A DNA stretch of 64,000 bases from Oryzobacter faecalis. Lineage in GTDB: Bacteria; Actinomycetota; Actinomycetes; Actinomycetales; Dermatophilaceae. A model generated the notes under the pieces. That model did no database searches, had not been told where the DNA came from, and was given only the letters and a program-made list of their open reading frames with translations. Location of the stretch: contig NZ_JBKOFW010000002.1 in NCBI RefSeq assembly GCF_046764005.1, positions 62,001 to 126,000 on the forward strand, read 5' to 3'. This document shows, one piece after another, positions 25,703-33,136 of the stretch (the first letter of the stretch is position 1; every line of letters starts with the position of its first letter). The position numbers and the translations under genes were made by a program.

Positions 25703-26409
25703 TGGATGATCCCCGGGCGCTCCCCTCGGTCGTGCTCGTCACCGGCACCGGCACCGAGGTCGGCAAGACGGTCGCGACGGCCGCCCTCGCCGCCCTGGTG
25801 AGACAGCGCGGGAGCACGGTGGCCGTCGTCAAGCCGGCACAGACCGGCCTCGCGCCCGGCGACCCCGGTGACGTCGACGAGGTCCGCCGGCTCGTCGGCG
25901 ACGACCTCGCCACCCACGAGCTCGTCCGCCTCCGCGACCCCCTCTCCCCCGAGGCCGCAGCGCGGCGCGAGGGCGCCGACCTCCCGCCCGTCGCCGCCCA
26001 CGCCCGCACGGTCACCGGCCTCACCGAGGAGGCCGACGTCGTCCTCGTCGAGGGAGCGGGCGGCCTCCTCGTCCGCCTCGACTCCCGCGGGGGCACCCTC
26101 GCCGACCTCGGCACCGCGCTGCGCTACAAGGGCGTCTCCTGCGGGGTCGTGCTCGTCGCGTCGGCCGGCCTCGGCACCCTGAACTCCGCCGCACTCACCG
26201 CCGAGGCGCTCGCCTCGCGCCAGCTGCCCCTGCTCGGCGTCGTCGTCGGCTCGTGGCCGGCCGAACCCGGGTTCACCGAGGAGAGCAACCTCGTCGACCT
26301 CCCACGGGTCACGGGCGCCCCGCTGTGGGGCTCGGTCCCGGCAGGTGCCGGGGCGATGGCTCGCGAGGACTTCCTCGCCGCGGTCCCCACCTGGTTCGAC
26401 ATCACCTGA
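25702..26409 (+). CDS. bioD: Dethiobiotin synthetase
   Basis: ATP-dependent carboxylation of diaminopelargonate to dethiobiotin. A 235-residue P-loop enzyme with VTGTGTEVGKTVATAALA at the N terminus (the BioD variant of Walker A), KPAQTG and the VEGAGGLLVRL magnesium/carboxylate segment. Completes bioB, bioA, bioF and bioD in this window. No bioC, bioH or birA is present, so pimeloyl supply is encoded elsewhere. Confidence 0.94.
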   Translation: MDDPRALPSVVLVTGTGTEVGKTVATAALAALVRQRGSTVAVVKPAQTGLAPGDPGDVDEVRRLVGDDLATHELVRLRDPLSPEAAARREGADLPPVAAHARTVTGLTEEADVVLVEGAGGLLVRLDSRGGTLADLGTALRYKGVSCGVVLVASAGLGTLNSAALTAEALASRQLPLLGVVVGSWPAEPGFTEESNLVDLPRVTGAPLWGSVPAGAGAMAREDFLAAVPTWFDIT

Positions 26410-26452
26410 GCCGCGCGGTTACGCCGGACCCGCACCCGGACATGTACCGGTC

Positions 26453-27010
26453 ATGACCACGACACCAGACCGCGAGGAGCGGTTCCGGGCGTTGTACGCC
26501 CGGACCTGCGACGACGTCGTCCGCTTCGCGCAACGTCGCGCCCATCCCAGCCACGCCGAGGACGTGGCGGCCGACACCTTCACCGTCGTGTGGCGCCGGC
26601 TCGAGGACTGTCCCCGCCCCCCGCACGAGGCGCGGGCCTGGGTCTTCGGCATCGCCCGCAACTGCCTCCTCAACGCCCGGCGCGGCGCCGGCCGGCAGGA
26701 TGCCGTCGCGGTCCGGCTGGCCGAGCAGGACACCCGCACGCTCCCTGCCGCTGCCACCGACCCGGTCGAGGCGCTGGCCCGCCTCGACCTCGTCGCCGCG
26801 TGGTCCCGTCTCGACCCGCGCGAGCAGGAGACGATCGCGCTCACCGCGTTCGACGACCTCACGTCCAGCGAGGCCGCCCGGGTCCTGGCGATCAGCCCCG
26901 CGGCCTACCGGGTCCGCCTCATGCGGGCCCGGCGGTCGCTGCGTCACCTCCTGGCCGATGCGGACCCCGGCCTCCCCCAGCTCATCCCGACCGGAAGGAC
27001 GACGCCATGA
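26453..27010 (+). CDS. ECF-type RNA polymerase sigma factor
   Basis: A 185-residue sigma-70 family protein of the extracytoplasmic-function class. Region 2 spans about residues 10-80 (FRALYARTCDDVVRFAQRR, AEDVAADTFTVVWRRL) and region 4 about 115-165 (LDPREQETIALTAFDDLTS, AARVLAISPAAYRVRLMRAR). The ATG at 26453 follows the bioD stop by 43 nt. Its stop overlaps the start of the next gene (ATGA), the layout of sigma/anti-sigma pairs. Target promoters are unknown. Confidence 0.88.
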   Translation: MTTTPDREERFRALYARTCDDVVRFAQRRAHPSHAEDVAADTFTVVWRRLEDCPRPPHEARAWVFGIARNCLLNARRGAGRQDAVAVRLAEQDTRTLPAAATDPVEALARLDLVAAWSRLDPREQETIALTAFDDLTSSEAARVLAISPAAYRVRLMRARRSLRHLLADADPGLPQLIPTGRTTP

Positions 27011-27894
27011 CCTCCACGACCATGTCCCGACTGCGCACCCTCGACCCCGCCGACCGCACGCCCGACCCGGCGCTGCGCGCCCGGTTGGACACGCGGGTGC
27101 TGGCGATCCCCGCCTCGCTCCCCGGCATCGAGGACCTCACCGGCACCCGGGAGGCCGTCGGCGGGTTCCCGGGCCCCGTCCGCCCCCTCCGCCCTCGCCG
27201 CACGCGGCGCCGGGTGGTCTTCCTGGCCGTCGCCGTGGCGACGGCGACGGCCGCGGCCGTGGTCCTGCCCGGCCCCCGGGGCGACGAGGCCGCGTACGCG
27301 TCGTGGACCGCGACTCCGACCACGGTCGCCGAGCGTGACCTCGCCGTCGTCACCGACGCCTGCCGGGACCAGCTCGGCGGGGGCTGGCTGCCGTGGGCCG
27401 ACACGCCCTTCGACGCCGAGACCGCGCGTGTCGTCGTCGCCGAGCGCCGAGGCGCCTACGTGGCGCTGCTCCTGCGCCCCACCACGGGCGCGGACCTCTC
27501 GGGATTCTGTCTCGCGACCAACCCTCCCGGTACCGGCGAGGTGTCCGACGTCGACAGCGGTCTCGCCGGGAGCGACGGCCCGGCCGCCGTGGCCGGGCCC
27601 CGGGAGTTCCTCGAGGGATCGATGGCCCAGTTCGGCGGGGGCGGCGGCGCGTTCGTCGACGGTGTCGCCGGCGCCGACGTCCTCGGCGTGCGGATCCACG
27701 ACGCCGGAGGCCGGTCCGTCGACGCGACCGTGGCGAACGGCCGATACGTCGCGTGGTGGCCGGGGTCGGTCTTCGGCCCGGACACGGACGCCGGCCGCGC
27801 CCCTGAACCGCTCCTGCGCTACGACGTGACCCTGCGCGACGGGACCGTGCTGCACGACGTCGCGCCGTCGCGGCCGCAGTGGCCACAGGGCTGA
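27007..27894 (+). CDS. Membrane-anchored protein paired with the ECF sigma factor
   Basis: A 295-residue protein with a cytoplasmic N terminus of about 65 residues, one membrane helix (VVFLAVAVATATAAAVVLPG, about 70-89) and an extracytoplasmic domain of about 200 residues with two cysteines (TDACRDQLGG, GFCLATNPP). Position and topology fit an anti-sigma or sensor partner, but the zinc-binding HxxxCxxC motif of common anti-sigmas is absent. The actual role is open. Coupled to the sigma gene by an ATGA overlap; a strong hairpin follows 20 nt after the stop. Confidence 0.7.
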   Translation: MTSTTMSRLRTLDPADRTPDPALRARLDTRVLAIPASLPGIEDLTGTREAVGGFPGPVRPLRPRRTRRRVVFLAVAVATATAAAVVLPGPRGDEAAYASWTATPTTVAERDLAVVTDACRDQLGGGWLPWADTPFDAETARVVVAERRGAYVALLLRPTTGADLSGFCLATNPPGTGEVSDVDSGLAGSDGPAAVAGPREFLEGSMAQFGGGGGAFVDGVAGADVLGVRIHDAGGRSVDATVANGRYVAWWPGSVFGPDTDAGRAPEPLLRYDVTLRDGTVLHDVAPSRPQWPQG

Positions 27895-27914
27895 GGCCCC
27901 GCGGACGGAGCAAG

Positions 27915-27942
27915 GGCCTCCCCGGCACGTGCCGGGGAGGCC
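27915..27942 (+). terminator. Strong GC-rich hairpin after the sigma/membrane-protein pair
   Basis: A 28-nt perfect palindrome (arms GGCCTCCCCGGCAC and GTGCCGGGGAGGCC) with no forced loop. No U-tract follows, as is usual in high-GC actinobacteria. Position 20 nt after the stop codon suits a transcription terminator. Confidence 0.7.
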
Positions 27943-27967
27943 GCTGCGTCCTGCGAGGATGGCCCGC

Positions 27968-28489
27968 ATGAGCGAGCGCCCGTACCGCGTGACCGTGGTC
28001 TGCTGGGGCAACATCTGCCGCTCGCCGATGGGCGAGTACCTGCTGCGCGAGGCGTTCGAGGACGCCGGCCTCGGCGACCGGGTGGAGGTCGACTCGGCCG
28101 GGACCTCCGCCGAGGAGCAGGGCAACGGCATGCACCCGCGCACCGCGGCGGTGATGCGCCGCAACGGGCACGCCGACACCGGGTGGTCCGCCCACCGGGC
28201 CCGCCGCTTCGAGGCGGGCTGGTTCGAGGGGTCCGACCTCGTCCTCCCCGTCGACCACGAGCACGAGCACCGGCTGCGGCGGCTCGCGGCCGACGACGGC
28301 GAGCGCGCGAAGATCCGGCTCTTCCGCTCCTTCGACCCCGCCGCCGTCGCCTCGGGTGACCTCGGCATGGACGACCCCTGGTACGGCACCGACCCCGCGT
28401 ACGACCGGACCTACGCCGAGATCGTCGCCGCGGTCCCCGGCATCGTCGAGCACGTCCGCACCGAGCTGAAGGCCCGCAACCAGCTCTGA
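27968..28489 (+). CDS. Low-molecular-weight protein-tyrosine phosphatase
   Basis: A 173-residue phosphatase with the P-loop C(X)5R at Cys12-Arg18 (VVCWGNICRSPMGE) and the general-acid aspartate in MDDPWYGTDPAYDR. Such enzymes dephosphorylate bacterial tyrosine kinases or arginine/tyrosine phosphoproteins in exopolysaccharide or stress control. No tyrosine kinase gene is near. GAGGAT lies 7 nt before the ATG. Confidence 0.92.
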   Translation: MSERPYRVTVVCWGNICRSPMGEYLLREAFEDAGLGDRVEVDSAGTSAEEQGNGMHPRTAAVMRRNGHADTGWSAHRARRFEAGWFEGSDLVLPVDHEHEHRLRRLAADDGERAKIRLFRSFDPAAVASGDLGMDDPWYGTDPAYDRTYAEIVAAVPGIVEHVRTELKARNQL

Positions 28490-28497
28490 CCCGTGGT

Positions 28498-28527
28498 GGG
28501 TCAAGATCGCCCCGTTGGTCGGTCCTG
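28498..28527. repeat. Family A repeat unit upstream of purB
   Basis: GGGTCAAGATCGCCC at 28498-28512 is identical to the left half of the E2 copy at 442-456, and GTTGGTCGGTCCTG continues the family A unit with a decayed right arm. It lies directly after the phosphatase stop codon and about 55 nt before purB. Confidence 0.65.
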
Positions 28528-28579
28528 TCCGGGCGGACGGGCCGTCGGGGCACCGTCGGCGCTCTGGGAGGATGGGCGC

Positions 28580-30019
28580 ATGGCCCCCGACGCGACCAGC
28601 CTCGCCGCCTCCACCCGCCTCGCCGACGCCGAGCCGCCCATCGCCCTCGGCGCCCTGGACGGGCGCTACCGGGGCACCGTCGCCGACCTCGTCGACCACC
28701 TGAGCGAGCCCGCCCTCAACCGCGCACGGGTCCACGTCGAGGTCGAGTGGCTCATCCACCTCACCGAGCGCGAGGTCGTCCCGGGCGTGCGCCGCCTCAC
28801 CGCCGCCGAGCAGGACGCGCTGCGCGAGGTCGTCCGCACCTTCGGCCCGGCCGAGATCGAGGAGATGGCGGCCACCGAGCGGGTCACCCAGCACGACGTC
28901 AAGGCGGTCGAGTACTTCCTCAAGAAACGGCTCAGCGCCATCGCCCCCGCCGAGGACGACCGCGGGCTCGCCGAGCTGATCCACTTCTGCTGCACGAGCG
29001 AGGACGTCAACAACCTCTCGTACGCGGTCATGGTCAAGGGTGCCGTCCAGGAGGTCTGGCTGCCGCGCGCGACGGCCCTCGTCGAGCGGCTCGCGACGAT
29101 GGCGAGCGACCTGCGCGAGGTCCCCCTCCTCGCCCACACCCACGGGCAGCCGGCGACCCCCACGACGATGGGCAAGGAGCTGGCCGTGCTCGCCTGGCGG
29201 CTCCAGCGCCAGCTCGCCCGCATCGAGGACGCGGAGTTCCTCGGCAAGCTCAACGGCGCCACGGGCACCTACGGCGCGCACACCGCAGCGGTCCCCGGCG
29301 CCGACTGGCAGGAGCTGAGCCGCGAGTTCGTCGAGCACCTCGGGCTCACCTGGAACCCCCTGACGACACAGATCGAGAGCCACGACTGGCAGTCCGAGCT
29401 CTACGCCGACCTCGCCCGGTTCAACCGGGTCCTGCACAACATGTGCACCGACGTCTGGAGCTACATCTCGATGGGCTACTTCGCCCAGGTCCGCGGCCAG
29501 GGCACGGTGGGGTCGAGCACGATGCCGCACAAGGTCAACCCGATCCGCTTCGAGAACGCCGAGGCCAACCTCGAGGTGAGCAACGCCCTCTTCGACGTCC
29601 TCGCCGCGACCCTCGTCCAGAGCCGGCTCCAGCGCGACCTCACCGACTCCTCGATGCAGCGCAACATCGGCTCCGCGTTCGGGCACAGCCTGCTCGCCAT
29701 CGACAACGCCACCCGCGGCCTCGACGGTCTCGACGCCGTCCCCGAGGCGATGGCCGCCGACCTCGACGCCAACTGGGAGGTCCTCGGTGAGCCCGTCCAG
29801 TCGGCGATGCGGGCGCTCGGCGCGGCCGGGGTCCCCGGCATGGAGGAGCCCTACGAGCGCCTCAAGGAGCTGACCCGGGGCCGGCGCATCGGGCGCGAGG
29901 ACCTCGTCGGGTTCGTCCGCGGCCTGGGCCTCCCCGCGGATGTCGAGGAGCGGCTCGCGGCGATGACGCCCGCCACGTACGTCGGGCTCGCCCCCGAGCT
30001 CGTCGACCACCTGCGGTGA
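28580..30019 (+). CDS. purB: Adenylosuccinate lyase
   Basis: Catalyses two purine-biosynthesis steps: SAICAR to AICAR plus fumarate, and adenylosuccinate to AMP plus fumarate. The 479-residue protein has the fumarase/aspartase-superfamily signature GSSTMPHKVNPIRFENAEAN, the THGQPATPTTMGKEL block and TSEDVNN. The extended N terminus and SDD-free core resemble the E. coli-type PurB. GAGGAT lies 6 nt before the ATG. The stop overlaps the GTG of the following acetyltransferase gene (GTGA). Confidence 0.95.
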   Translation: MAPDATSLAASTRLADAEPPIALGALDGRYRGTVADLVDHLSEPALNRARVHVEVEWLIHLTEREVVPGVRRLTAAEQDALREVVRTFGPAEIEEMAATERVTQHDVKAVEYFLKKRLSAIAPAEDDRGLAELIHFCCTSEDVNNLSYAVMVKGAVQEVWLPRATALVERLATMASDLREVPLLAHTHGQPATPTTMGKELAVLAWRLQRQLARIEDAEFLGKLNGATGTYGAHTAAVPGADWQELSREFVEHLGLTWNPLTTQIESHDWQSELYADLARFNRVLHNMCTDVWSYISMGYFAQVRGQGTVGSSTMPHKVNPIRFENAEANLEVSNALFDVLAATLVQSRLQRDLTDSSMQRNIGSAFGHSLLAIDNATRGLDGLDAVPEAMAADLDANWEVLGEPVQSAMRALGAAGVPGMEEPYERLKELTRGRRIGREDLVGFVRGLGLPADVEERLAAMTPATYVGLAPELVDHLR

Positions 30020-30495
30020 GCACGTCACCGGCCGAGGGGGTGCGCATCGTCCCGGCCGACCTCTCCGACCCGCGCGTCGGGGCCCTGCTCGACGAGCACC
30101 TCGCGGAGATGGAGCCGACGGCACCCCCCGGGAGCCGCCACGCCCTCACCCTCGACCGGTTCCGCGAGCCGGGGGTACGGCTGTGGGTCGCCGAGCTGGA
30201 GGGTGCCCTCGTCGGGTCCGTGGCGCTCAAGGAGCTCGAGGCCGGACACCTCGAGCTGAAGACGATGAGGACGTCCGCCGCGGTCCGGGGCCGCGGCGTC
30301 GGGCGCCTCCTCCTCGACCACGCCCTCGCCGAGGCCCGAGCCGCCGGGGCGACCCGCCTCAGCCTCGAGACTGGGGTCGTGCCGCTCTTCGACGCCGCCC
30401 GCGCCCTCTACCTCGGCGCCGGCTTCACCGAGACCGCGCCGTTCGGGGCGTACCGTCCCGACCGCCACAGCATCTTCCTCACCCTCGAGCTGTGA
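30016..30495 (+). CDS. GNAT family N-acetyltransferase
   Basis: A 159-residue GNAT-fold protein with the acetyl-CoA loop in KTMRTSAAVRGRGVGRLLLD (R-G-R-G-V-G) and the YLGAGFTETAPFGAYRPD end common in PhnO/YsnE-like acetyltransferases. Substrate unknown. The GTG start overlaps the purB stop, and the 3' end overlaps the convergent mycothiol-isomerase-like gene by 17 nt. Confidence 0.85.
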   Translation: MSTSPAEGVRIVPADLSDPRVGALLDEHLAEMEPTAPPGSRHALTLDRFREPGVRLWVAELEGALVGSVALKELEAGHLELKTMRTSAAVRGRGVGRLLLDHALAEARAAGATRLSLETGVVPLFDAARALYLGAGFTETAPFGAYRPDRHSIFLTLEL

Positions 30496-31165
30496 GGGCG
30501 GCGCGCAGCGCGTCGGCGCCGGGCCCGGTCAGCCGGTCCAGCGCGACCGGCCGCCCGCTGAGCAGCAGGAGGACGGCCCCGACCGGGCCGGCGACCTCGA
30601 GCCCCTCTCCCCGGGTCCAGTCGACGTCGGTGGCCCGCAGCCGGTAGCCGTCGAGGGGGAGGCGCCGGAAGACCGACGACAGCCACGAGCCGCGCGTGTC
30701 CCAGCAGCGCGTCGCCGAGAGCGCACCGGGCCCCGGACGGATGGCCAGGTCGGCCCCGAGTGGGACCGCGATGTCCTGGCTGTGGACGAGGATGTCGGTC
30801 AGCGTCTCGCGGGGGGTGACGAAGGCGTTGTGCCGCCGCGAGCCGATCGACGCGCGGATCCGCCCGATGATCTCGTCGGTCGACAGCACCCCCGCCAGGA
30901 GCACGGCCGAGTCGTGGATGGCGGCGTTGAGGGTGACGCTGCGCAGGATCCGCGGGTGGGCGGCGACGAACCGCACGACGTCTCCCCACCCCTGCTGCTG
31001 CCCCGTCAGGTGGGCGGCGACGTGCCGCACGGTCCAGCCCTCGCACAGCGACGGGGTGTCCCACTGTTCGGGGGTGAGCGACTCGAGGAGCTCGACGGTG
31101 CGGGCCCGCTGGTCGTCGGCTCCGGCCCAGAGCTCGTCGGCCTGGGCGGCCGTCATCGTGGCCAT
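30479..31165 (-). CDS. Maleylpyruvate isomerase family mycothiol-dependent enzyme (DinB fold)
   Basis: A 228-residue protein with the N-terminal MDMPI metal-binding four-helix domain: LLESLTPEQWDTPSLCEGWTVRHVAAHL contains the conserved Trp-Asp and His residues, and a second His is in ILVHSQDIAVPLG. Family members use a divalent metal and mycothiol as thiol cofactor. The gene starts 11 nt after the mycothiol-dependent nitroreductase-like gene, so the two form a mycothiol-related operon next to a MarR regulator. Substrate unknown. Shine-Dalgarno GAAGGAG precedes the ATG. Confidence 0.85.
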   Translation of the reverse strand: MATMTAAQADELWAGADDQRARTVELLESLTPEQWDTPSLCEGWTVRHVAAHLTGQQQGWGDVVRFVAAHPRILRSVTLNAAIHDSAVLLAGVLSTDEIIGRIRASIGSRRHNAFVTPRETLTDILVHSQDIAVPLGADLAIRPGPGALSATRCWDTRGSWLSSVFRRLPLDGYRLRATDVDWTRGEGLEVAGPVGAVLLLLSGRPVALDRLTGPGADALRAALTARG

Positions 31166-31176
31166 GTGCTGCTCCT

Positions 31177-31803
31177 TCAGGTGAAGACGGGGGGGCGCAC
31201 CCGCGTCCGCTTGAGCTCGAAGAACTCGGGGTGGCGGGCCAGGCGCCGGGCCGCCTCGAAGACGTCCAGCGCCTCCTCGCCGCGGGGGATGGCGTTGAGC
31301 ACCGGGCCGAAGAAGGCCGTGCCGCCGATGCTCGTGATCGGCGTCCCGACGTCACCGCCCACGAGGGCCATCCCGGCGTCGTGGCTCGCCCGCATCTCCT
31401 CGTCGTGGGCGTCCGACTCCATCGCGTCGGCGAGCTCGACCGGCAGCCCGACCCGCGGGAGCGCCAGGTGCAGCACCTCGCGGTACTCCTGCGCCGTGGG
31501 GCGGCGCCAGACGTCGAAGACGAGCTCGCCGAAGGCGGTGTAGAGCTCCTCGAGCACCTGCTCGCCGAACCGGGTGGCCGCAGCCGCGAAGACCCGGGAC
31601 GGTCCCCGGCTGTCGTCCACCGACCGGCGGTAGGCCGGCGCCACGTCGGCCCTCCCCTCGTTGGCGAGGTAGAGGCTCATGACGTGGTACCGGACCGTGA
31701 GCGGACGGCGGCCCGCCACCTCGTGCAGCCACCGCGACGCGGTCCACGAGTAGGGGCAGACGGGGTCGAACCAGAGGTCGACGGTCTCGAGGTCGTCCGT
31801 CAT
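31177..31803 (-). CDS. DsbA-fold mycothiol-dependent nitroreductase-like protein (Rv2466c family)
   Basis: A 208-residue thioredoxin-fold protein of the DsbA/FrnE type. The family hallmarks VDLWFDPVCPYSWTASRWL, YHVMSLYLANE, AFFGPVLNAIPRGEEA and FFELKRTR match the mycothiol-dependent reductase Rv2466c of Mycobacterium tuberculosis. That enzyme has a CPWC active site; here it is Cys16-Pro-Tyr-Ser19, so the second cysteine is missing and the chemistry should be monothiol. Start MTDDLETV is preceded by GGAGGAG. Divergent from a MarR gene, with a shared promoter-operator region at 31842-31871. Confidence 0.85.
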   Translation of the reverse strand: MTDDLETVDLWFDPVCPYSWTASRWLHEVAGRRPLTVRYHVMSLYLANEGRADVAPAYRRSVDDSRGPSRVFAAAATRFGEQVLEELYTAFGELVFDVWRRPTAQEYREVLHLALPRVGLPVELADAMESDAHDEEMRASHDAGMALVGGDVGTPITSIGGTAFFGPVLNAIPRGEEALDVFEAARRLARHPEFFELKRTRVRPPVFT

Positions 31804-31841
31804 GGCTCCTCCTCGGGCTAGGATAGTCCCAATGGCGAACC

Positions 31842-31871
31842 AATATAGTTCGTCTATAGGACTACTGACAA
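31842..31871 (-). promoter_or_regulatory. Promoter and MarR-type operator of the mycothiol module
   Basis: On the minus strand TTGTCA (31871-31866) and TATATT (31847-31842) form a near-consensus -35/-10 pair with an 18-nt spacer. Between and across them TATAG-ttcgt-CTATA (31844-31858) is a perfect inverted repeat, so a bound repressor would block this promoter. The divergent MarR gene (31880) is the obvious candidate binder. This AT-rich patch stands out against the local GC content. Confidence 0.6.
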
Positions 31872-31879
31872 GGGGTGCG

Positions 31880-32314
31880 ATGGAGCGGGAGCTGCCGACC
31901 AGCCTCCTCATGGGGATCGCCGCGCGGGCCGCGTCGATCCGCATCTTCGAGGCGCTCCAGGCCGAGGGCTACGACGACGTGACCATCGCGCAGGGACGGC
32001 TCCTCGCGGGCGTCGACCCGGAGGGCACCCGCCTCAGCGTCCTCGCCGCCCGCGCCCAGGTCGCCAAGCAGACCGCCACCGCCCTCGTCGACCGGCTCGA
32101 GCGCGCGGGGTACGTCGAGCGGGTGCCCGACCCCGCCGACGGGCGCGCCCGCCTCGTGCGGATGACCCCCCGGGCGACCGCGGCGATCCCCCTGGCCCGC
32201 GCCGAGGAGCAGCGGATCGAGGACGAGTGGCAGGCCCACCTCGGCGAGGAGCGCATGGCCCAGCTGAGGGAGTCGCTCACCGCCCTGCGCGAGATCACCG
32301 ACCCCTACCTCTGA
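31880..32314 (+). CDS. MarR family transcriptional regulator
   Basis: A 144-residue winged-helix regulator: LSVLAARAQVAKQTATALVDRLERAGYVERV is the recognition region and PDPADGRARLVRMTPRA the wing. It is divergent from the mycothiol-dependent reductase gene and most likely represses it through the inverted repeat at 31844-31858, responding to an oxidant or electrophile (inference). ATG 31880 is preceded by AAGGGG; an upstream in-frame ATG at 31832 would place the operator inside the gene and is less likely. Confidence 0.87.
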   Translation: MERELPTSLLMGIAARAASIRIFEALQAEGYDDVTIAQGRLLAGVDPEGTRLSVLAARAQVAKQTATALVDRLERAGYVERVPDPADGRARLVRMTPRATAAIPLARAEEQRIEDEWQAHLGEERMAQLRESLTALREITDPYL

Positions 32315-32378
32315 CGCCACGCGCCGCGCCCCCGGCGGCCGGCTCCCGGCCGGTCGAGGAGTGTGGGACGGTGGAGGG

Positions 32379-32783
32379 GTGCCCGCCCCTGACCCCGCCC
32401 CGCTCTCGCGCGACGACGTCGACGCCCTCGCGATGGCGCTGCCCGAGGTGACCAACGACGGGACCCCCGAGCACCCCGCCTACGCCGTCAGGGGCAAGGG
32501 GTTCCTCTTCTGGCGCGGCCCCCGCAAGGACGCCGTCGACCCGGAGACCGGCGAGCGGCTCGCGGACGTCATCGCGGTGGTCGTCCCGGGCGCCGACGAC
32601 AAGGAGGCCATCCTCCAGAGCGGGCCGCCGTGGTTCACGACCCCGCACTTCGACGGGTACGACTACGTCCTCGTCCGCGAGCGCGACCTCCCGCAGCTCG
32701 AGTACGTCGAGCTCGCGGAGATCGTCGCCGACGCCTGGGCGAGCCGAGCCCCGAGGAAGCTCGTCAAGGAGCACCTCGGCTGA
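32379..32783 (+). CDS. MmcQ/YjbR family protein
   Basis: A 134-residue protein of the CyaY-like YjbR fold: VDALAMALPEVTNDGTPEHPAYAVRGKGFLFW at the N terminus, then PPWFTTPHFDGYDYVLVRERDL and the C-terminal helix LAEIVADAWASRAPRKLVKEHLG. These proteins are annotated as DNA-binding, but the role is unproven. GTG start follows GACGGT by 6 nt. A decayed relative of the C-terminal half occurs at 39339-39518. Confidence 0.83.
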   Translation: MPAPDPAPLSRDDVDALAMALPEVTNDGTPEHPAYAVRGKGFLFWRGPRKDAVDPETGERLADVIAVVVPGADDKEAILQSGPPWFTTPHFDGYDYVLVRERDLPQLEYVELAEIVADAWASRAPRKLVKEHLG

Positions 32784-32800
32784 CCCCGGACGTACCGGAA

Positions 32801-32817
32801 ATACCCCAGAGGGGTAT
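32801..32817. promoter_or_regulatory. CsoR operator
   Basis: ATACCCCAGAGGGGTAT is a perfect inverted repeat (ATACCCC, 3-nt spacer, GGGGTAT), the classical copper-responsive CsoR site. It ends 9 nt before the csoR ATG, so csoR-copA should be autorepressed and induced by Cu(I). Confidence 0.88.
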
Positions 32818-32826
32818 CCTGTTCCC

Positions 32827-33135
32827 ATGGCCGTGGACGAGCACACGATGACCCCTCCCGGGTACGCCGAGCACAAGGCGGACCACCTCAAGCGGCTGCG
32901 CCGCATCGAGGGCCAGGTCCGCGGGATCGCCCGGATGGTCGACGAGGACGCCTACTGCATCGACGTCCTCACCCAGGTGAGCGCGGTGACCCGCGCCCTC
33001 CAGGCCGTCAGCCTCGGCCTGCTCGAGGAGCACGTCGCGCACTGCGTCGTCGATGCCGCCCGCGAGTCCGACGACGCCGCGGCCGCGAAGATCGCCGAGG
33101 CCAGCGCCGCCATCGCGCGCCTCGTGAGGAGCTGA
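32827..33135 (+). CDS. csoR: Copper-sensing transcriptional repressor CsoR
   Basis: A 102-residue four-helix metal-sensing repressor of the DUF156/CsoR family. The Cu(I) ligands Cys44, His69 and Cys73 (DAYCIDVL and LLEEHVAHCVVD) are all present, and the HLKRLRRIEGQVRGIARM helix with its conserved Arg and Glu follows the N terminus. Its operator lies immediately upstream. One base separates its stop from the copA ATG. Confidence 0.94.
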   Translation: MAVDEHTMTPPGYAEHKADHLKRLRRIEGQVRGIARMVDEDAYCIDVLTQVSAVTRALQAVSLGLLEEHVAHCVVDAARESDDAAAAKIAEASAAIARLVRS

Positions 33136-33136
33136 G

